Notes: a model not told the origin generated them from the sequence alone. Positions 23,831 to 37,243 are shown, counted from the stretch's first letter. The stretch is DNA of 64,000 nucleotides from Salvelinus alpinus (GCF_045679555.1 NC_092100.1:37100106-37164105); one strand, 5' to 3'. A program made the numbers and translations.

Positions 23831-24165
23831 CTATCGACAGTTGTCTTAGTGACATCATGAACATTCTATTGAAATGGTTACTTGCATAGTGGAGTCTTTT
23901 GTTTAGACATGTAGCTAGCTAGCTAAACAATGAACCACATTCTGCAGGTTATCTAACCAACCATGTTTAATGTTAGCTAGCTAACATTAGGCTATAACTA
24001 GCAATGCAAATAGCTATGAGATACAAATAATATTACTACACAGATCATACACATAACTTTAGCTAGCGAGCCAGCCAGCTAACATTAGCTAGCTGGCTTA
24101 CAGTACACTTTAACTTGAATTTAAAATTACTTTCTGACAAAATTTGAAATGTGTTATAAATAACG

Positions 24166-24913
24166 CCAAATTTCTACGATGGATTTCTACCCTGGAATTG
24201 AACATGCGACCCTCGGTGCCAGAACTCGCGGCATGCACTCATCCCCATCCACAACATCCTAGCAAGTTGTAAGCCTACTTAATGGTAATAGCACTCACCG
24301 TTGCCCCAAGTGGCCAGCTTTGAAGGCATCTCCCTGGATGAATGCTGAATACTGCCTTGGATCTCGAGTGGCCTGGCTAATAAGGGGACACACATAATGG
24401 AAGCATGGAAATAAGCAAAAAAGTGAATGCATTTGATTGTGCATGTGTGCGTGCACTTTAGGGGTGTAATCTATGGGAAGGCAAAGGGCACTTTCACATG
24501 AGAGTAGGTATGTGCTGTAGTTGTATGAGAGTGGTCTTTACTGCAATCTCTGAAATAAAATGGATCAGTCACCAGTCCTTCCCTCCCTCAAGGAAGGAGT
24601 TTATAAATATGAGTGATAGGTTACTCCAGCCTCACCACCCTCTGCTCTCATAGATACACACTCATAAAACACACACACACACACAACCACCTCTCAACCC
24701 CAAGGTTTACAGTTTTTTAACTACACTCTGACAGTTGAAAATGTTGACAAGTTGAAAATGGAAGGCAGAAGATAACTTACTTGTTTTAACTTACTTTTCT
24801 CTAAATATGTTTTATTTACTTACTAATGAACTAGCAGACTAACTAACTAATTAACTAACTAATATAGGTTTATTCCAGTAAACCTGTATGGTCTCTGTGT
24901 GTTCCTCTCCCAG
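24166..24913 (+). other. SHANK intron before the second exon
   Basis: A piece at 24180-24360 (AACATGCGACCCTCGGTGCCAG) resembles 54950-55130 and is repeat-derived. Short CA runs occur near 24665. No gene besides the following exon. Confidence 0.5.
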
Positions 24914-24985
24914 TTCCGCTATAAGAGACGTGTCTACACACAGACGCACCTGGATGACAAGCAGCTCTCCAAACTACACACCAAG
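24914..24985 (+). CDS. shank: SHANK-family scaffold protein, short exon after the SPN core
   Basis: The 72-bp exon encodes 24 residues, FRYKRRVYTQTHLDDKQLSK followed by LHTK, the linker between the SPN domain and the ankyrin repeats in SHANK proteins. The acceptor is CCTCTCCCAG at 24904-24913 and the donor is AAG/GTAAGA at 24986. It is phase 0 at both ends and follows directly on the exon at 20395-20598. The donor is followed within six bases by a 141-bp CA repeat. The expected next residues (ANLKKF...) are found only on the opposite strand at 52806-52698. Family assignment is firm because exon order, length and phase all agree. Confidence 0.93.
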
Positions 24986-24990
24986 GTAAG

Positions 24991-25934
<944 letters not shown>

Positions 25935-26490
25935 AAAATGTTAAAGACTCCAGCCACCCAAGCCATAGACTGTTCTCTCTGCTTCCGCACAGTAAGCAGT
26001 ACTGGTGCATCAAGTTTGACATCAACAGGCTCCTGGACAGCTTGTATCCCCAAGCCATAAAACTGCTAAACAGTCTCTATGCACACTCACAGGATTCTAC
26101 ACACACACACACTGACAGTCCAACACACACATAACATGCACACACATTTATACTGACTCCACGCATACACACTCACATACAATCATCACTTATGCTGCTG
26201 CTACTCTGTTTATCATATATCATGCTGCCTAGTCACCTTATTCCTGTACATATCTACCTATATCACTCCAGTATCCCTGCACATTATAAATATGCTATTG
26301 GAACTGACCCTGTATATATCTTCTTACTTTCTCGTGTTCTTCTTATTTCTTATTTTTATTTCTTGTATGTTTTTTTTCTACATTATGTTCTTTTTTGTGC
26401 TACATTGATATTGATTACTGCGTTGTTGTTGGAGCTTGCAAGAAAAGCATATCATTGTACTTGTGCATGTGACATTTAAACTTGAAACTT
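25935..26490 (+). mobile_element. L2-like LINE 3' end
   Basis: It opens in the last codons of the reverse transcriptase frame (VKDSSHPSHRLFSL equivalent) and runs through a tail ending CATTGTACTTGTGCATGTGACAT. The 5' end is truncated. Confidence 0.82.
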
Positions 26491-26544
26491 TAAAGCAAAT
26501 CAGGCTGCTCTGCTGATTGATTGACTTAATGGTACAATTTGTAA

Positions 26545-27200
26545 TTTTTTGATTAACTTAACAAAAAATAAGAAATTATATTACCAAATAAAGATAAATG
26601 ACATAAAACACACCCGAAAAAGACTTTAGAGTACCTTAAATGATATCGTGGGCAAAAAATCTCCATCATTCATTGAAGGTGATGGGTTATTTTTAACAAC
26701 ACCTTTTGATATTGCCAATCATTTCAATGACTATTTCAAAACAAAAATGTAAATTTATTTAACTAGGTAAGTCAGTTAAGAACAATTTATTATTTACAAT
26801 GACGGTCTACCCCGGCCAAACCCTCCCCTAACCCGGACGACTCTGTGCCAATTGTGCGCCACCCTATGGGACTCCCGATCACGGCCAGTTGTGATACAGC
26901 CTGGGATCAAACCAGGGTCTGTAGTGACGCCTCTAGCACTGCGATGCACTCGGGAGTATTTCACTAGTAAAGCGGAAAAACTCTGAAGTAAAATGACGTA
27001 GAACAGAGAACCATCATATTTTTTACAAATAAAATATCTAATAATGAAAGAAAAGGATTGCTGTTTTGAATTAGTGTGGGAGAGGTGTGGGAGAGGTGGA
27101 AAAATTCAAGTTATCCATCAATAATGATAAGCCACCAGGTATACACAACCCAGGACAACCCCAATTATTCAAGCAAACAACAAATTACCTTTAAAAAAAC
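26545..27200 (+). mobile_element. LINE fragment before the reverse transcriptase core, split by a SINE
   Basis: Left of the SINE the frame reads SPSFIEGDGLFLTTPFDIAN and HFNDYF; right of it come RKNSEVK and, further on, NDKPPGIHNPG, the typical start of a LINE reverse transcriptase. It is heavily mutated. Confidence 0.7.
26752..26956 (-). mobile_element. SlmI-type SINE
   Basis: On the minus strand the head reads CACTGCGATCG-like tRNA-Leu sequence, box B GGTTTGATCCCAGGCTG and the tail TTAACTGACTTACCTAGTT. It lies inside the LINE fragment. Confidence 0.88.
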
Positions 27201-27249
27201 AGATTAAACAACAACTCATGGAATGGCAAGAACTGTGAGGACACACACA

Positions 27250-27474
27250 AACACACTAACATGCATATCATTTTTTTTGTTGGATTGCTTGTATTATTTT
27301 TGGGTTGTATATTATTGTATTTAAAATGTTGTGTGACTTTCCTTACCTATCAGTGTATCTATCTGTGTATCTATCTGTGCTTTTTTACTTGTCATATTTT
27401 GTGTTTTTTTGTGGACCCAACGAAGAGTAGCTTCTTCTGCTGCAAAAGCTAATGGTGATCCAATAAACAAATAA

Positions 27475-27478
<4 letters not shown>
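27250..27478 (+). mobile_element. LINE 3' tail
   Basis: It ends GTGGACCCAACGAAGAGTAG then GCTAATGGTGATCCAATAAA, the same tail type as at 39108-39240. A (GA)n tract follows at 27482-27514. Confidence 0.6.
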
Positions 27479-27519
<41 letters not shown>

Positions 27520-27712
27520 CCTGTAGGGTCACACAAGAAGCCACGCAACACGGTCTCAGTGATTGACAACCACAAGAGGTGTGAATGTGTACAGGTTGAA
27601 TAAGAAGGAGCATGAAGAGTGTCTGTGTTACATAAGATATACATGTGTTTGTACTGTTGTAATCTACTATATTCAGATGGAATATGATATTTTCTGGAGT
27701 TGCACTTAGATA

Positions 27713-29265
27713 CAGGTAACTGGCAAAATAATGGAAACACTTGAATAAATGAGGGGTACAAAGTATATTGAAAGCAAGTGTGGTTCCTGAGTTAATTAAG
27801 CAAAGCATGCTTGGGGTCATGTATAAAAATGCTGGGCAGGCATTATTTTCCCTACCATGGCTATGCCCCAATAGGATAACAATGCCCCCATCCAAAGGGC
27901 ACGAGTGGTCAGTGAATGGTTTGATGAGCATGAAAATGATGTAAACCTTTTGCCATGGCCGTCACAGTCACCAGATCTCAACCAAATTGAACACTTATGG
28001 GATATTCTGTAGTGGTGCCAGAGACAACGTTTTCAACCACCATCAACAAAACCCCACAAAGGAATTTCTAGTGGAAGAATGGTGTCAACTCTCTCCAATA
28101 GCGTTCCAGACACTTGTAGAATCTATGCCAAGGTGCATTGATGCTGTTCTGGCTCGTGGTGGCCCAATGCCCTATTAAGACATTTTATGTTGGTGTTTCC
28201 TTTATTTTGTCAGTTAAAACTTCTTGCGGATCAGGACCCATTTCAAAAACTTCCGGTGAAATTGCAGAGCGCCAAATTCTAATTAAATTACTATAAATAT
28301 TAAACTTTCATGAAATCACAAGTGCAATAGATCAAACTAAAGCTTAACTTGTTGATAATCCAGCCGCCGTGTCAGATTTCAAAAAGGCTTTACGGCGAAA
28401 GCAAACCATGCGATTATCTGAGGACAGCGCCCCGCATACAAATGCATAACAAATCATTTTCAACCAGGGAGTTGCAACACAAAAGTCAGAAATAGCGATA
28501 TAATATATGCCTTACCTTTGAAGATCTTCTTCTGTTGGCACTCCAAAAGGTCCCAGTTACATTACAAATGGTCCTTTTGTTCGATAATGTCGTTCTTTAT
28601 ATCCATAAAAACTCTGTTTAGCTGGCGCGCTTCAGTCAATAATCCACTCGGTTTCCCTCCTTCAAAATGCATACAAAATGAATCCCAAACTTTACCAATA
28701 AACGTTGATTGACTTTTTTAGATAAGTTTATAATCAAACCTTAGGTACCCTAATACACAAATAAACAATAACATTTAAGACGGAGAATCGTTACTGTCTT
28801 TAACGGAGAAAATTACCAAAGAATGCGCTCTCATTCACGCACTTGGAAACACTACAGCCAAAATGGGAGCCACCTAGAAAAACTACAATTTCTGGCTCAT
28901 TTTTCCAAAAACCAGCCTGAAACTCTTTCTAGAGACTGTTGACATCTAGTGGAAGCTCTAGGAACTGCAATCGGGCACGATTTTGCCCTATTATAAAAGT
29001 GCCAGACATTGAAATCAGTGGTAAGATGAATTAATTTTGGGGGGGGATGGTTTGTCCTCAAGGTTTCGCCTGCCATTTCAGTTCTGTTATATTCACATAC
29101 ATTATTTTAACAGTTTTAGAAACTTTGGAGTGTTTTCTATCCAAATCTACCAATCTATATGCATATCCTAGCTTCTGGGCCTGAGTAGCAGGCAGTTTAC
29201 TTTGAGCACGCTTTTCATCCGGACGTCAAAATACCGCCCCCTATCCCAAAGAAGTTAATTAACTG
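27713..29265 (+). mobile_element. Internally deleted Tc1-like element with nested TTAA-type MITE
   Basis: The left terminus CAGGTAACTGGCAAAATAATGG follows TA at 27711. The body encodes a remnant around the catalytic glutamate (equivalent of PDLNQIEHLWDIL near 27980), with stops. The right terminus reads CAGTTAACTG, interrupted after CAGTTAA by the MITE at 28214-29258 and completed at 29265 beside TA. Confidence 0.85.
28214..29262 (-). mobile_element. piggyBac-like (TTAA) non-autonomous element
   Basis: TTAA stands at both borders (28214-28217 and 29255-29262, the latter doubled). The termini are AACTTCTTGCGG and, inverse, CTTCTTTGGGATAGGGGGC. About 1.04 kb, no transposase. It inserted into the terminal repeat of a Tc1-like copy, so it is younger than that copy. 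Confidence 0.85.
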
Positions 29266-29593
29266 TATAATTCTACAGATGATCCAAAAAGTGGTAATTT
29301 GAGTTTTGTTTGGTCTGCTGTTGACTTTAGCCAGCAGATCTCCACCACTAGACAACCCTGAGAGGGGGCGGGTGGTTTCATGCTCTCAACTCAATGGTCT
29401 AAGTCAAACTAATCCCCTTTTCTCAGTGGCCTGCTAGGGGAGTTATTATATGTATTGACTGGCTCTTCTGCGGAGAAAGAGAGTAAAGTGGTGTAAGCTA
29501 CACCCCACGCCTAACACACACACACACAAATACAAGTGCACGCATACACACGTTTAAACACTGGGAGTGAAACAAACACACTGAGGTCAGACA

Positions 29594-30158
29594 TTAGCCT
29601 ACACCAGACCAGAGAAACTTGTTTCTCATGGTCTGAGTGTCCTTTGGGTGCCTTTTGGCAAAATACAAGCGGGCGGTCATGTGCCTTTTATTGAGGAGTG
29701 TCTTCCATCTGGCCACTCTACCATAAAGGCCTGATTGGTGGAGTGCTACAGAGATGGTTGTCTTTCTGGAAGGTTCTCCCATCTCCACCGAGGAACTCTG
29801 GAGCTCTGTCAGAGTAACCATCGGGTTCTTGGTCACCGCCATGACCAAGGCCCTTTTCCTCTGATTGCTGTGTGTGCCTTTCCAAATCATGTCCAATCAA
29901 TTGAATTTAACATTGGTGGACTCTAATCAAGTTGTAGAAACTTTTCCTTGAGGTTAAATGCAAACATGATGCACCTGAGCTCAATTTCAAGTCTCATAGC
30001 AAGTCTAAATACATTTGCTAAACATTTGCTTTGTCATTATGGGGTATTGTGTGTAGATTGATGAGTAAAACAATGTATTTAAATAATTTTAGAATAAGGC
30101 TGTAACATAATACAATTTGGAAAAAGTCAAGGGGTTTGAATTCTTTCCGAATGCACTG
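29594..30158 (-). mobile_element. Tc1-like element fragment with transposase piece
   Basis: The right terminus (CAGTGCATTCGGAAAGAATTC on the minus strand) ends at 30158 beside TA. Inside, minus-strand codons from 29821 down read KNPMVTLTELQSSSVEMGEP, SRKTTISVALHQSGLYGRVA and, near the end, MRNKFLWSG, the middle of a Tc1 transposase up to the first catalytic region. The aspartate expected after LWS is replaced (LWSGVG). The rest is lost. Confidence 0.82.
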
Positions 30159-30231
30159 TATGTGGCTAATTAAGCAGCCCATATGATAGTGCAGCACTTC
30201 TAGACTAGCACAGGAAAGCACTGCCACAGAT

Positions 30232-30600
30232 GATCAAATCAAATCAGAGTTTATTAGTCACATGCACAGGGTACATAGGGGGATCATGGGGAGGGAGAGG
30301 TAGGAAGTCTGGGGGGCAGGAGGGTGACAGGGGGATTAGAGGGTTGATTGGTGGTGGCTATTCAGCAGCCTGATGGTCTGGGGGCAGGAGCAATTGGCCT
30401 GTTTTTTGCCATGATGGTCCTATATTGCCTGTGTCTGAGTGATGAAAGCGGGGAGAACAGGCCGTGGCTCAGGTGGCTGAAGTCCCTGATGACTTTCATG
30501 GCCTTCCTGCGACACCTGGTGTTGTAGGTGTCCTGGAGGACAGGCAGTGTGCCCCTGATGGTGCGTTCCGCTGGTCATACCACCCTCTGTAGAGCCTTGC
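30232..30600 (-). mobile_element. L2-like LINE 3' fragment
   Basis: On the minus strand it ends with CATGTGACTAATAAACTC and TGATTTGATTTGATC. Upstream codons recall the LINE C-terminus (RRKAMKVIRDFSHLSHGLFS). 5' truncated. Confidence 0.75.
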
Positions 30601-31014
30601 AGTCAGCGGTGGTGGAAAATAGTACTGTTGTAAAGTAAAGCATTACTTTTGTTAAGTGTAACGACTACATTTTTCAGGTAACTAATCCCAACACTGCTTG
30701 TGTGTGTGTGTGTGTCTGGGGGGGGGGGTTCTCCGGGTGATGGACAGGGCAGTAGAATGATACTCTTTCTTCTAGTAGGACAAAGAGAAGCCAGTGTGAA
30801 CACCATCTTATGCTAATGTGGAAATCAGCTGGACTTCTGTTCTTCTGACTGACTGGTTATACTGTTTGAGACATGGGTTAGTGTGCTACTGACTGACTGG
30901 TTATATGAGACAATAGTTGGTGTGCTACTGACTGACTGGTTATACAGGGAGTCCTACTGGAGCATGCTGGCCAGGCCCCTACACAAACACACACGAGAGT
31001 GCAGTGCATACATA

Positions 31015-32579
31015 CAGTGCCTTCAGAAGGTATTCATATACCTTGACTTAGTGTGCATTTTGTTGTGTCACAGCCTGAATTCAAAATGAATTTGTATCGC
31101 CCATCTACACACAATAACCCATAGTGACAAAGTGAAAACGTGTTTTTAGACAGTTTTGCACATTTATTGAAAATAAATTACAGAAATATCCTATTTACAT
31201 AATTATTCACACCCCTGAGTCAATAGTTTGTAGAAGCACCTTTGGCAGTGATTACAGCTGAGTCTTTCTGCGTAAGTCTCTAAAAGCTTTCTACACCTGG
31301 ATTGTGCAACATTTGCCCATTATTAAGCTCTGTCAAATTGGTTGTTGATCATTGCTAGACAACTGTTTTCAGGTCTTGCCATAGATTTTCAAGTAGATTT
31401 AAGTCAAGACTGTAACTCGGTCACTCAGGAACATTCACTGTGTTCTTGGTAAGCAACTCCAGTGTAGATTTGGCATTGTGTTTTAGGCTATTGTCTTGCT
31501 AAAAGGTAAATTAATCTCTCAGTGTCTGGTGGAAAGCAGACTGAACCAGGTTTTCCTCTAGAATTTTACCTCTGCTTAGCTCAATTACGTTTATTTTGTA
31601 TCCTGAAAAACTTCCCTGTCTTTAACTATTACAGTACAAGCATACTCATAGCATGATGCAGCCACAACTATGCTTGATAATATGGAGAGTGATACTCGGT
31701 AATGTGTTGTATTGGATTTGCCCCAAACATGACACTTCGTATTCAGAACAAAAATGTAACTGCTTTGCTACATTTTTTGCAGTATTTATTTTGTGCCGTG
31801 TTGCAAACAGGATTCATGTTTTGGAATATTTGTTAGGCTTCTTTCAGGCTTCTTTATTTTCACTCTGTCAATTAGGTTTGTATTGTGGAGTAACTACAAT
31901 GTTTTTGAACCATACTTAGTTTTCTCCTATCACAGCCATTATACTTAGTAACTGTTTTAAAGTCACCATTGGGCCTCATAGTGAAATCCCTGAGCGTTTT
32001 CCTTCCTCTCAGGCAACTGAGTTAGGAAGGACGCCTGTGTCTTTGTAATGACTGGGTGAATTGATACACCATCCAAAGTATAATGAATAACTTCACCATG
32101 CTCAAAGGGATATTTAATGTATGTTTTTTTAAACCAATAGGAGCCCTTCATTGTGAGGCATTGGAAAACCTCCCTGGTCTTTGTGGTTGAATCTGTGTTT
32201 GAAATTCACTGCTCGAATGAGGAACCTTACAGATAATTTGTGTGTGGGGTACGGAGATGAGGTAGTCATTCAAAAATCATTTTAAACAGTCTTAATGCAC
32301 ACAGAGTGAGTCCATGCAAATGATTATGTGACTTGTTAAGCAAATATTTACTTCTAAACTTATTTAGGCTTGCAATAAACAAGGGGTTGAATACTTATTG
32401 ACTTTATTTTACATTTATTTGTTTGAATTTCAAAAAACATGATTCCACTTTAACATTATGGGTTATTGTGTGTAGGCCAATGACAAAAAACATCTATATG
32501 TCATCAATTTTAAATTCAGGCTGTAACATAACAAAATGTGAAAAAAGTCAAGGTCTATGAATACTTTCTGAAGGCACTG
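31015..32579. mobile_element. Tc1/mariner-type element, about 1.57 kb, non-coding
   Basis: Ends are CAGTGCCTTCAGAAGGTATTC and its inverse, flanked by TA. The matching duplicate at 34570 lacks the whole element, which fixes both borders. The terminal repeats are long. No open transposase frame is recognised, though the middle (31250-31500) resembles the reverse complement of decayed Tc1 coding sequence. Confidence 0.88.
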
Positions 32580-32595
32580 TACATATGCTCACGTC

Positions 32596-32810
<215 letters not shown>

Positions 32811-33288
32811 CCCCAGGGCAGTTGAGTTGGAGAGACAGACAGAGGCAGAGAGGAGAGGGCACTTAGTAACGCACTAGTTGGCAATGTGGTCGCTGACATC
32901 ACTGAGACCACACACACACATACACATAGACACACATGGCTGTGTGTTTGTTTGTTTCCCCCTAAACCCACCCTGCTAACTCATGATTAAAGCACTAATT
33001 ACTATACTCCATTATCATACAACACAGCCCTTCAGCTAGTAGCGTATTATATACAGAGTTTTATCTTCCATTGACAGTGAAAGGCTATTGTAGGTGTGCT
33101 GCTCAGAGAGCTAGAGACTGTGTGTGAGTGCATTGTATTGTGAGCCCTCTTTTCATGGCAGTGTTTCTGTGTAGATATATGTAGGTGGGATTTTTGTATA
33201 GTAGAGAGTATATGATACACACGCAGGCAGGGACACAAGGCAGAGGATATCACCAGAGGGGAATTATTTTCCCACCATGCTCCTCCTT

Positions 33289-33438
33289 TTATTTAAACTT
33301 TATTTAACTAGGAAAGGCAGTTAAGAACAAATTCCAGGGGCAGAACGACAGATTTTTAACTTGTCAGCTCAGGGATTCAATCTAGCAACCTTTCGGTTAC
33401 TGGCCCAACGCTCTAACCACTAGGCTACCTGCCGCCCC
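33289..33438 (-). mobile_element. HpaI-type SINE (tRNA-Lys-like head)
   Basis: On the minus strand: GGGCGGCAGGTAGCCTAGTG at the head, box B GGTTGCTAGATTGAATCC, and tail with CTTAACTGCCTTTCCTAGTT. Not a tRNA gene. Confidence 0.9.
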
Positions 33439-33444
33439 TAGAAG

Positions 33445-33826
33445 CCTCTTTGGACCTAGACTTGGCGTTCCGGTACCGCTTACCGTCAGAATGCTCTCGA
33501 TGGTGAAGCTGTAAAACCTTTTGAGGATCTGAGGACCCATGCCAAATCTTTTCAGTCTCCTGAGGGGGAATAGGTTTTGTCGTGCAGTCTTCACGACTGT
33601 CTTGGTTTGCTTGGACCGTGTTAGTTTGTTGGTGATTTGGACGCCAAGGCAGTTGAAGCTCTCAACTTGCTCCACTACAGCTCCGTCTGTGAGAATGGGG
33701 GCGTGCTCAGTCTTCCTTTTCCTGTAGTCCACAATCATCTCCTTTGTCTTGATCACGTTGAGGGAGAGATTGTTGTCCTTGCACCACGCGGCCAGGTCTC
33801 TGACCTCCTCTATAGGCTGTCTCATA
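33445..33826 (-). mobile_element. L2-like LINE fragment next to a minisatellite
   Basis: Minus-strand codons read EEVRDLAAWCKDNNLSLNVI, then GAVVEQVESFNCLGVQIT and PLRRLKRFGMGPQILKRFYS, the region after the reverse transcriptase core. It is open and in frame with the 42-bp repeats that follow, giving a 348-residue frame that is not a real gene. Confidence 0.85.
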
Positions 33827-34392
33827 GTGTTGTCTGCTATGGGTTGTAGAGAGACTGAAGAGAGTCTAGTGTTGTCTGCTATGGGTTGTAGAGAGACTGA
33901 AGACAGTCTAGTGTTGTCTGCTATGGGTTGTAGAGAGACTGAAGACAGTCTAGTGTTGTCTGCTATGGGTTGTAGAGAGACTGAAGAGAGTCTAGTGCTG
34001 TCTGTTATGGGTTGTAGAGAGACTGAAGACAGTCTAGTGTTGTCTGCTATGGGTTGTAGAGAGACTGAAGACAGTCTAGTGTTGTCTGCTATGGGTTGTA
34101 GAGAGACTGAAGACAGTCTAGTGCTGTCTGTTATGGGTTGTAGAGAGACTGAAGACAGTCTAGTGCTGTCTGTTATGGGTTGTAGAGAGACTGAAGACAG
34201 TCTAGTGTTGTCTGCTATGGGTTGTAGAGAGACTGAAGACAGTCTAGTGCTGTCTGTTATGGGTTGTAGAGAGACTGAAGATAGTCTAGTGTTGTCTGCT
34301 ATGGGTTGTAGAGAGACTGAAGAGAGTCTAGTGCTGTCTGCTATGGGTTGTAGAGAGACTGAAGACAGTCTAGTGTTGTCTGCTATGGGTTG
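33827..34392. repeat. 42-bp minisatellite, 13 full units
   Basis: Unit begins GTGTTGTCTGCTATGGGTTG. Because 42 is a multiple of three, both strands stay open (LQPIADNTRL on minus, MGCRETEDSL on plus). Variant units differ at a few fixed positions. Confidence 0.97.
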
Positions 34393-34523
34393 TGGGAAAG
34401 TATCATCCACTTTCTGTGACATTTGGACTGGAGGGAAGAGCACAGAGTCACCCTACGGAGAGGAGGAGATGAGAGGAGGAGATGAGAGGAAGAGATGAGA
34501 GGAGGAGATGAGAGGATGAAAAT

Positions 34524-35000
<477 letters not shown>

Positions 35001-35057
35001 GTTGAAAAGTCGATGTCCGCGTAGTCGCGAAAAATCAAATTAGCATAATAATAATAA

Positions 35058-36004
35058 AAATACCCAATTTTTATACTTGAGTAAAAGTAAAGTTACATTA
35101 GAAAATGACTCAAGTGAAAGTCACCCAGTAAAATACTACTTGAGTAAAACGCTAAAAGTATTTTTGTTTTAAATATACTTAAGTATCAAAAGTAAATGTC
35201 ATTTCTAAAATATACTTAAGTATCAAAAGTAAAAGTATTAATTATTTCAAATTCCTTATATGAAGCAAACCAGACAGCATGATTTTCCTGTTTTTAAAAA
35301 TATATATAGTATATGGAGAGCCAGGGGCACACTCCAACACTCAGACATCATTTTCAAATTAAGCATTTGTGTTTAGTGAGTCTGCCAGATAAGATGCAGT
35401 AGGGATGACCAGGGATTTTCTCTTGATAGGTGTGTGAATTAGACCAGTTTCCTCTCCTGCTAAGCATTCAAAATGTAACTTTTGGGTGTCAGGGAAAATG
35501 TATGGAGTAAAAAGTACATTATTTGTTTTAGGGATGTAGTGGAGTAAAAGTAAAAGTTGTCCAAAATGTAAATAGTAAAGTAAAGTACAGATACCCCCAA
35601 AAACTACTTAAGTAGTACTTTAAAGTATTGTAACGACCCGGTATTGTGTTCTGTGTTTGTGGGTGTGTTATGGTTCTCATGGCTACTAGCAGGGGTTAAA
35701 TATGTCAGGACAGATGGAAAGGTTGGGGGGGTATGATGGGTAATACCGCGGGATTTGGAAATGCATAAATAGGGATTACTGTCTCATTGTTCTCTCTCTT
35801 CTGTTCGTGCCTTGATCTGTTCCTATGAGAGTGACTCTTGACCCGACAGGGTAACATTGTGTACGTTCGGCATTTAGCGGCGTGGGTTGTGGCCGGAACA
35901 ATAGCCCAGTTTATGAATAAACCTGTGTTCTGACCTGCACACCTAGAGTCCGTCTCTTTTCCCTTTATGACCCAGCCGGGTCATTACAGTATTTTTACAC
36001 CACT
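35058..36004. mobile_element. hAT-like MITE interrupted by a solo LTR
   Basis: It runs from AATACCCAATTTTTATACTTGAG to TTTTTACACCACTG, rich in ACTTAAGTA and AAAGTAAAAGT motifs. The right end CACCACTG is a typical terminus of this fish hAT-like family. Without the LTR it would be about 590 bases. No coding capacity. Confidence 0.75.
35629..35988 (+). mobile_element. Solo LTR
   Basis: 360 bases from TGTAACGACCCGG to CCGGGTCATTACA, with GTAT repeated on both sides (35625-35628, 35989-35992). It contains a TATA-like GCATAAATAGG near 35764 and a poly(A) signal in GAATAAACC near 35917, in the right order for an LTR. No second LTR or internal genes, so the body was lost by recombination. Confidence 0.85.
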
Positions 36005-36380
36005 GACTGCATCTGCCTATGTAACTCTTTTGCATCTGCTGTGAAAGGTGACAGAGCTAGAGCGGTGTTGGTCAGGCCATGAGACATCCCAAAAATCGGT
36101 GTAGTGTCTGAATGGTTTGGTCTACAAAACTATGGAAAGATGAGACTCTCACAAACACCCCCACAAGCGTCTTGGGACTCATCTGAAGTCGGTACAGCCG
36201 ATCTGCCAACTTGTGTCTGTAGTGTCTGAACAGTTTGGGCTACACACTAATATGACCCCTCTGCGTAAAGGTGAGACTCTCACAAACACTTACATGTCGG
36301 TTTTGCTCGAGGACACCCACAAGCCTCACAAGACTCGTCTGAATGTCACCAGGTACCATTCGAAAAAATGTATATAAGTA

Positions 36381-37232
36381 CAGTACCAGTCAAAAGTTTT
36401 TATTTTTACTATTTTCTACATTGTAGATAATAGTGAAGACATCAAAACTATGAAATAACACATATCGAAACATGTAGTAACCAAAAAAAGAGTTAAACAC
36501 ATCCAAAAAATATTTTAGATTTTAGATTATTGAAAGTAGCCACCCTTTGTCTTGACAGCTTTGTACACTCTTGGCATTCTCTCAACTAGCTTCACTTGGA
36601 ATGCTTTTCCAATAATCTTGAAGGAGTTCCTACATATGCTGAGCACTTGTTGGCTGCTTTTCCTTCACTCTGCGGTCCAATTCATCCCAAACCATCTCAA
36701 CTGGGTTGAGGTCGAGTGATTGTGGAGGCCAGGTCATCTGATGCAGCACTCCATCGCTCTCCTTCTTGGCCAAATAGCCCTTACACAGCCTGGAGGTGTG
36801 CTGCGTCATTGTCCTTTTGAAAAACAAATGATAGTCCCATTCAGAGCAAACCAGATGGGATGGCGTATTGCTACAGAATGTTGTGACAGCCATACTGGTT
36901 AAGTGTGCCTGGAATTGTAAATCAATCAGTGTCACCAGCAAAGCACCATCACACCTCCATGATTCACGGTGGGAACCACACATGCGGAGCTCATCCATTC
37001 ACCTACTCTGCGTCTCACAAAGACACAGCAGTTGGAAACAAAAATCAAACATTTGGACTCATCAGGCCAAAAGACAGATTTCCATCGGTCTAATGTCCAT
37101 TGCGCGTGTTTCTTGGCCTAAGCAAGTATTTTCCTCTTATTAGTAGTGGTTTCTTTGCAGCAATTCGACCATGAATGCCTGATTCACCCAGTCTCCTCTG
37201 AACAGTTGATGTTGAGATGTGTGCCAGTTTAA
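36381..37232 (-). mobile_element. Tc1-like element, truncated, with dead transposase
   Basis: The terminus CAGTACCAGTCAAAAGTTT follows TA at 36379. Minus-strand codons from 36998 to 36630 include NGNCAVT-like remains, TWPPQSLDLNPVEMVWDELD (catalytic glutamate region) and RRVKEKQPTS. Several frameshifts. The N-terminal end near 37200 reads AHISTSTVQRRL. The outer end is missing where the next element begins. Confidence 0.82.
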
Positions 37233-37243
37233 ATTGATGGATA

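Larger units (their letters stand above)
22700..24165 (+). mobile_element. Dispersed repeat family R, copy 1 (with two nested insertions)
   Basis: Sequence blocks at 23079-23335 and 23830-24160 match blocks at 59870-60210 and 61015-61330. Shared marks include ATTGTATATCAT with ACAGTTGAGGAACAATG, ACAACCAAAGATTTCAAGAC and TTACTTGCATAGTGGAG, plus repeated GCTAGCTAG motifs. This copy carries a solo LTR (22764-23058) and another insert (23337-23830) that copy 2 lacks. No coding capacity. Confidence 0.75.

Noticed and set aside
33397..34443. A 348-residue open frame on the minus strand with regular QPIADNTRLSSV repeats
   Set aside because: It is a 42-bp minisatellite (a multiple of three) read into a LINE fragment and a SINE; no start context, no conserved domain of its own.
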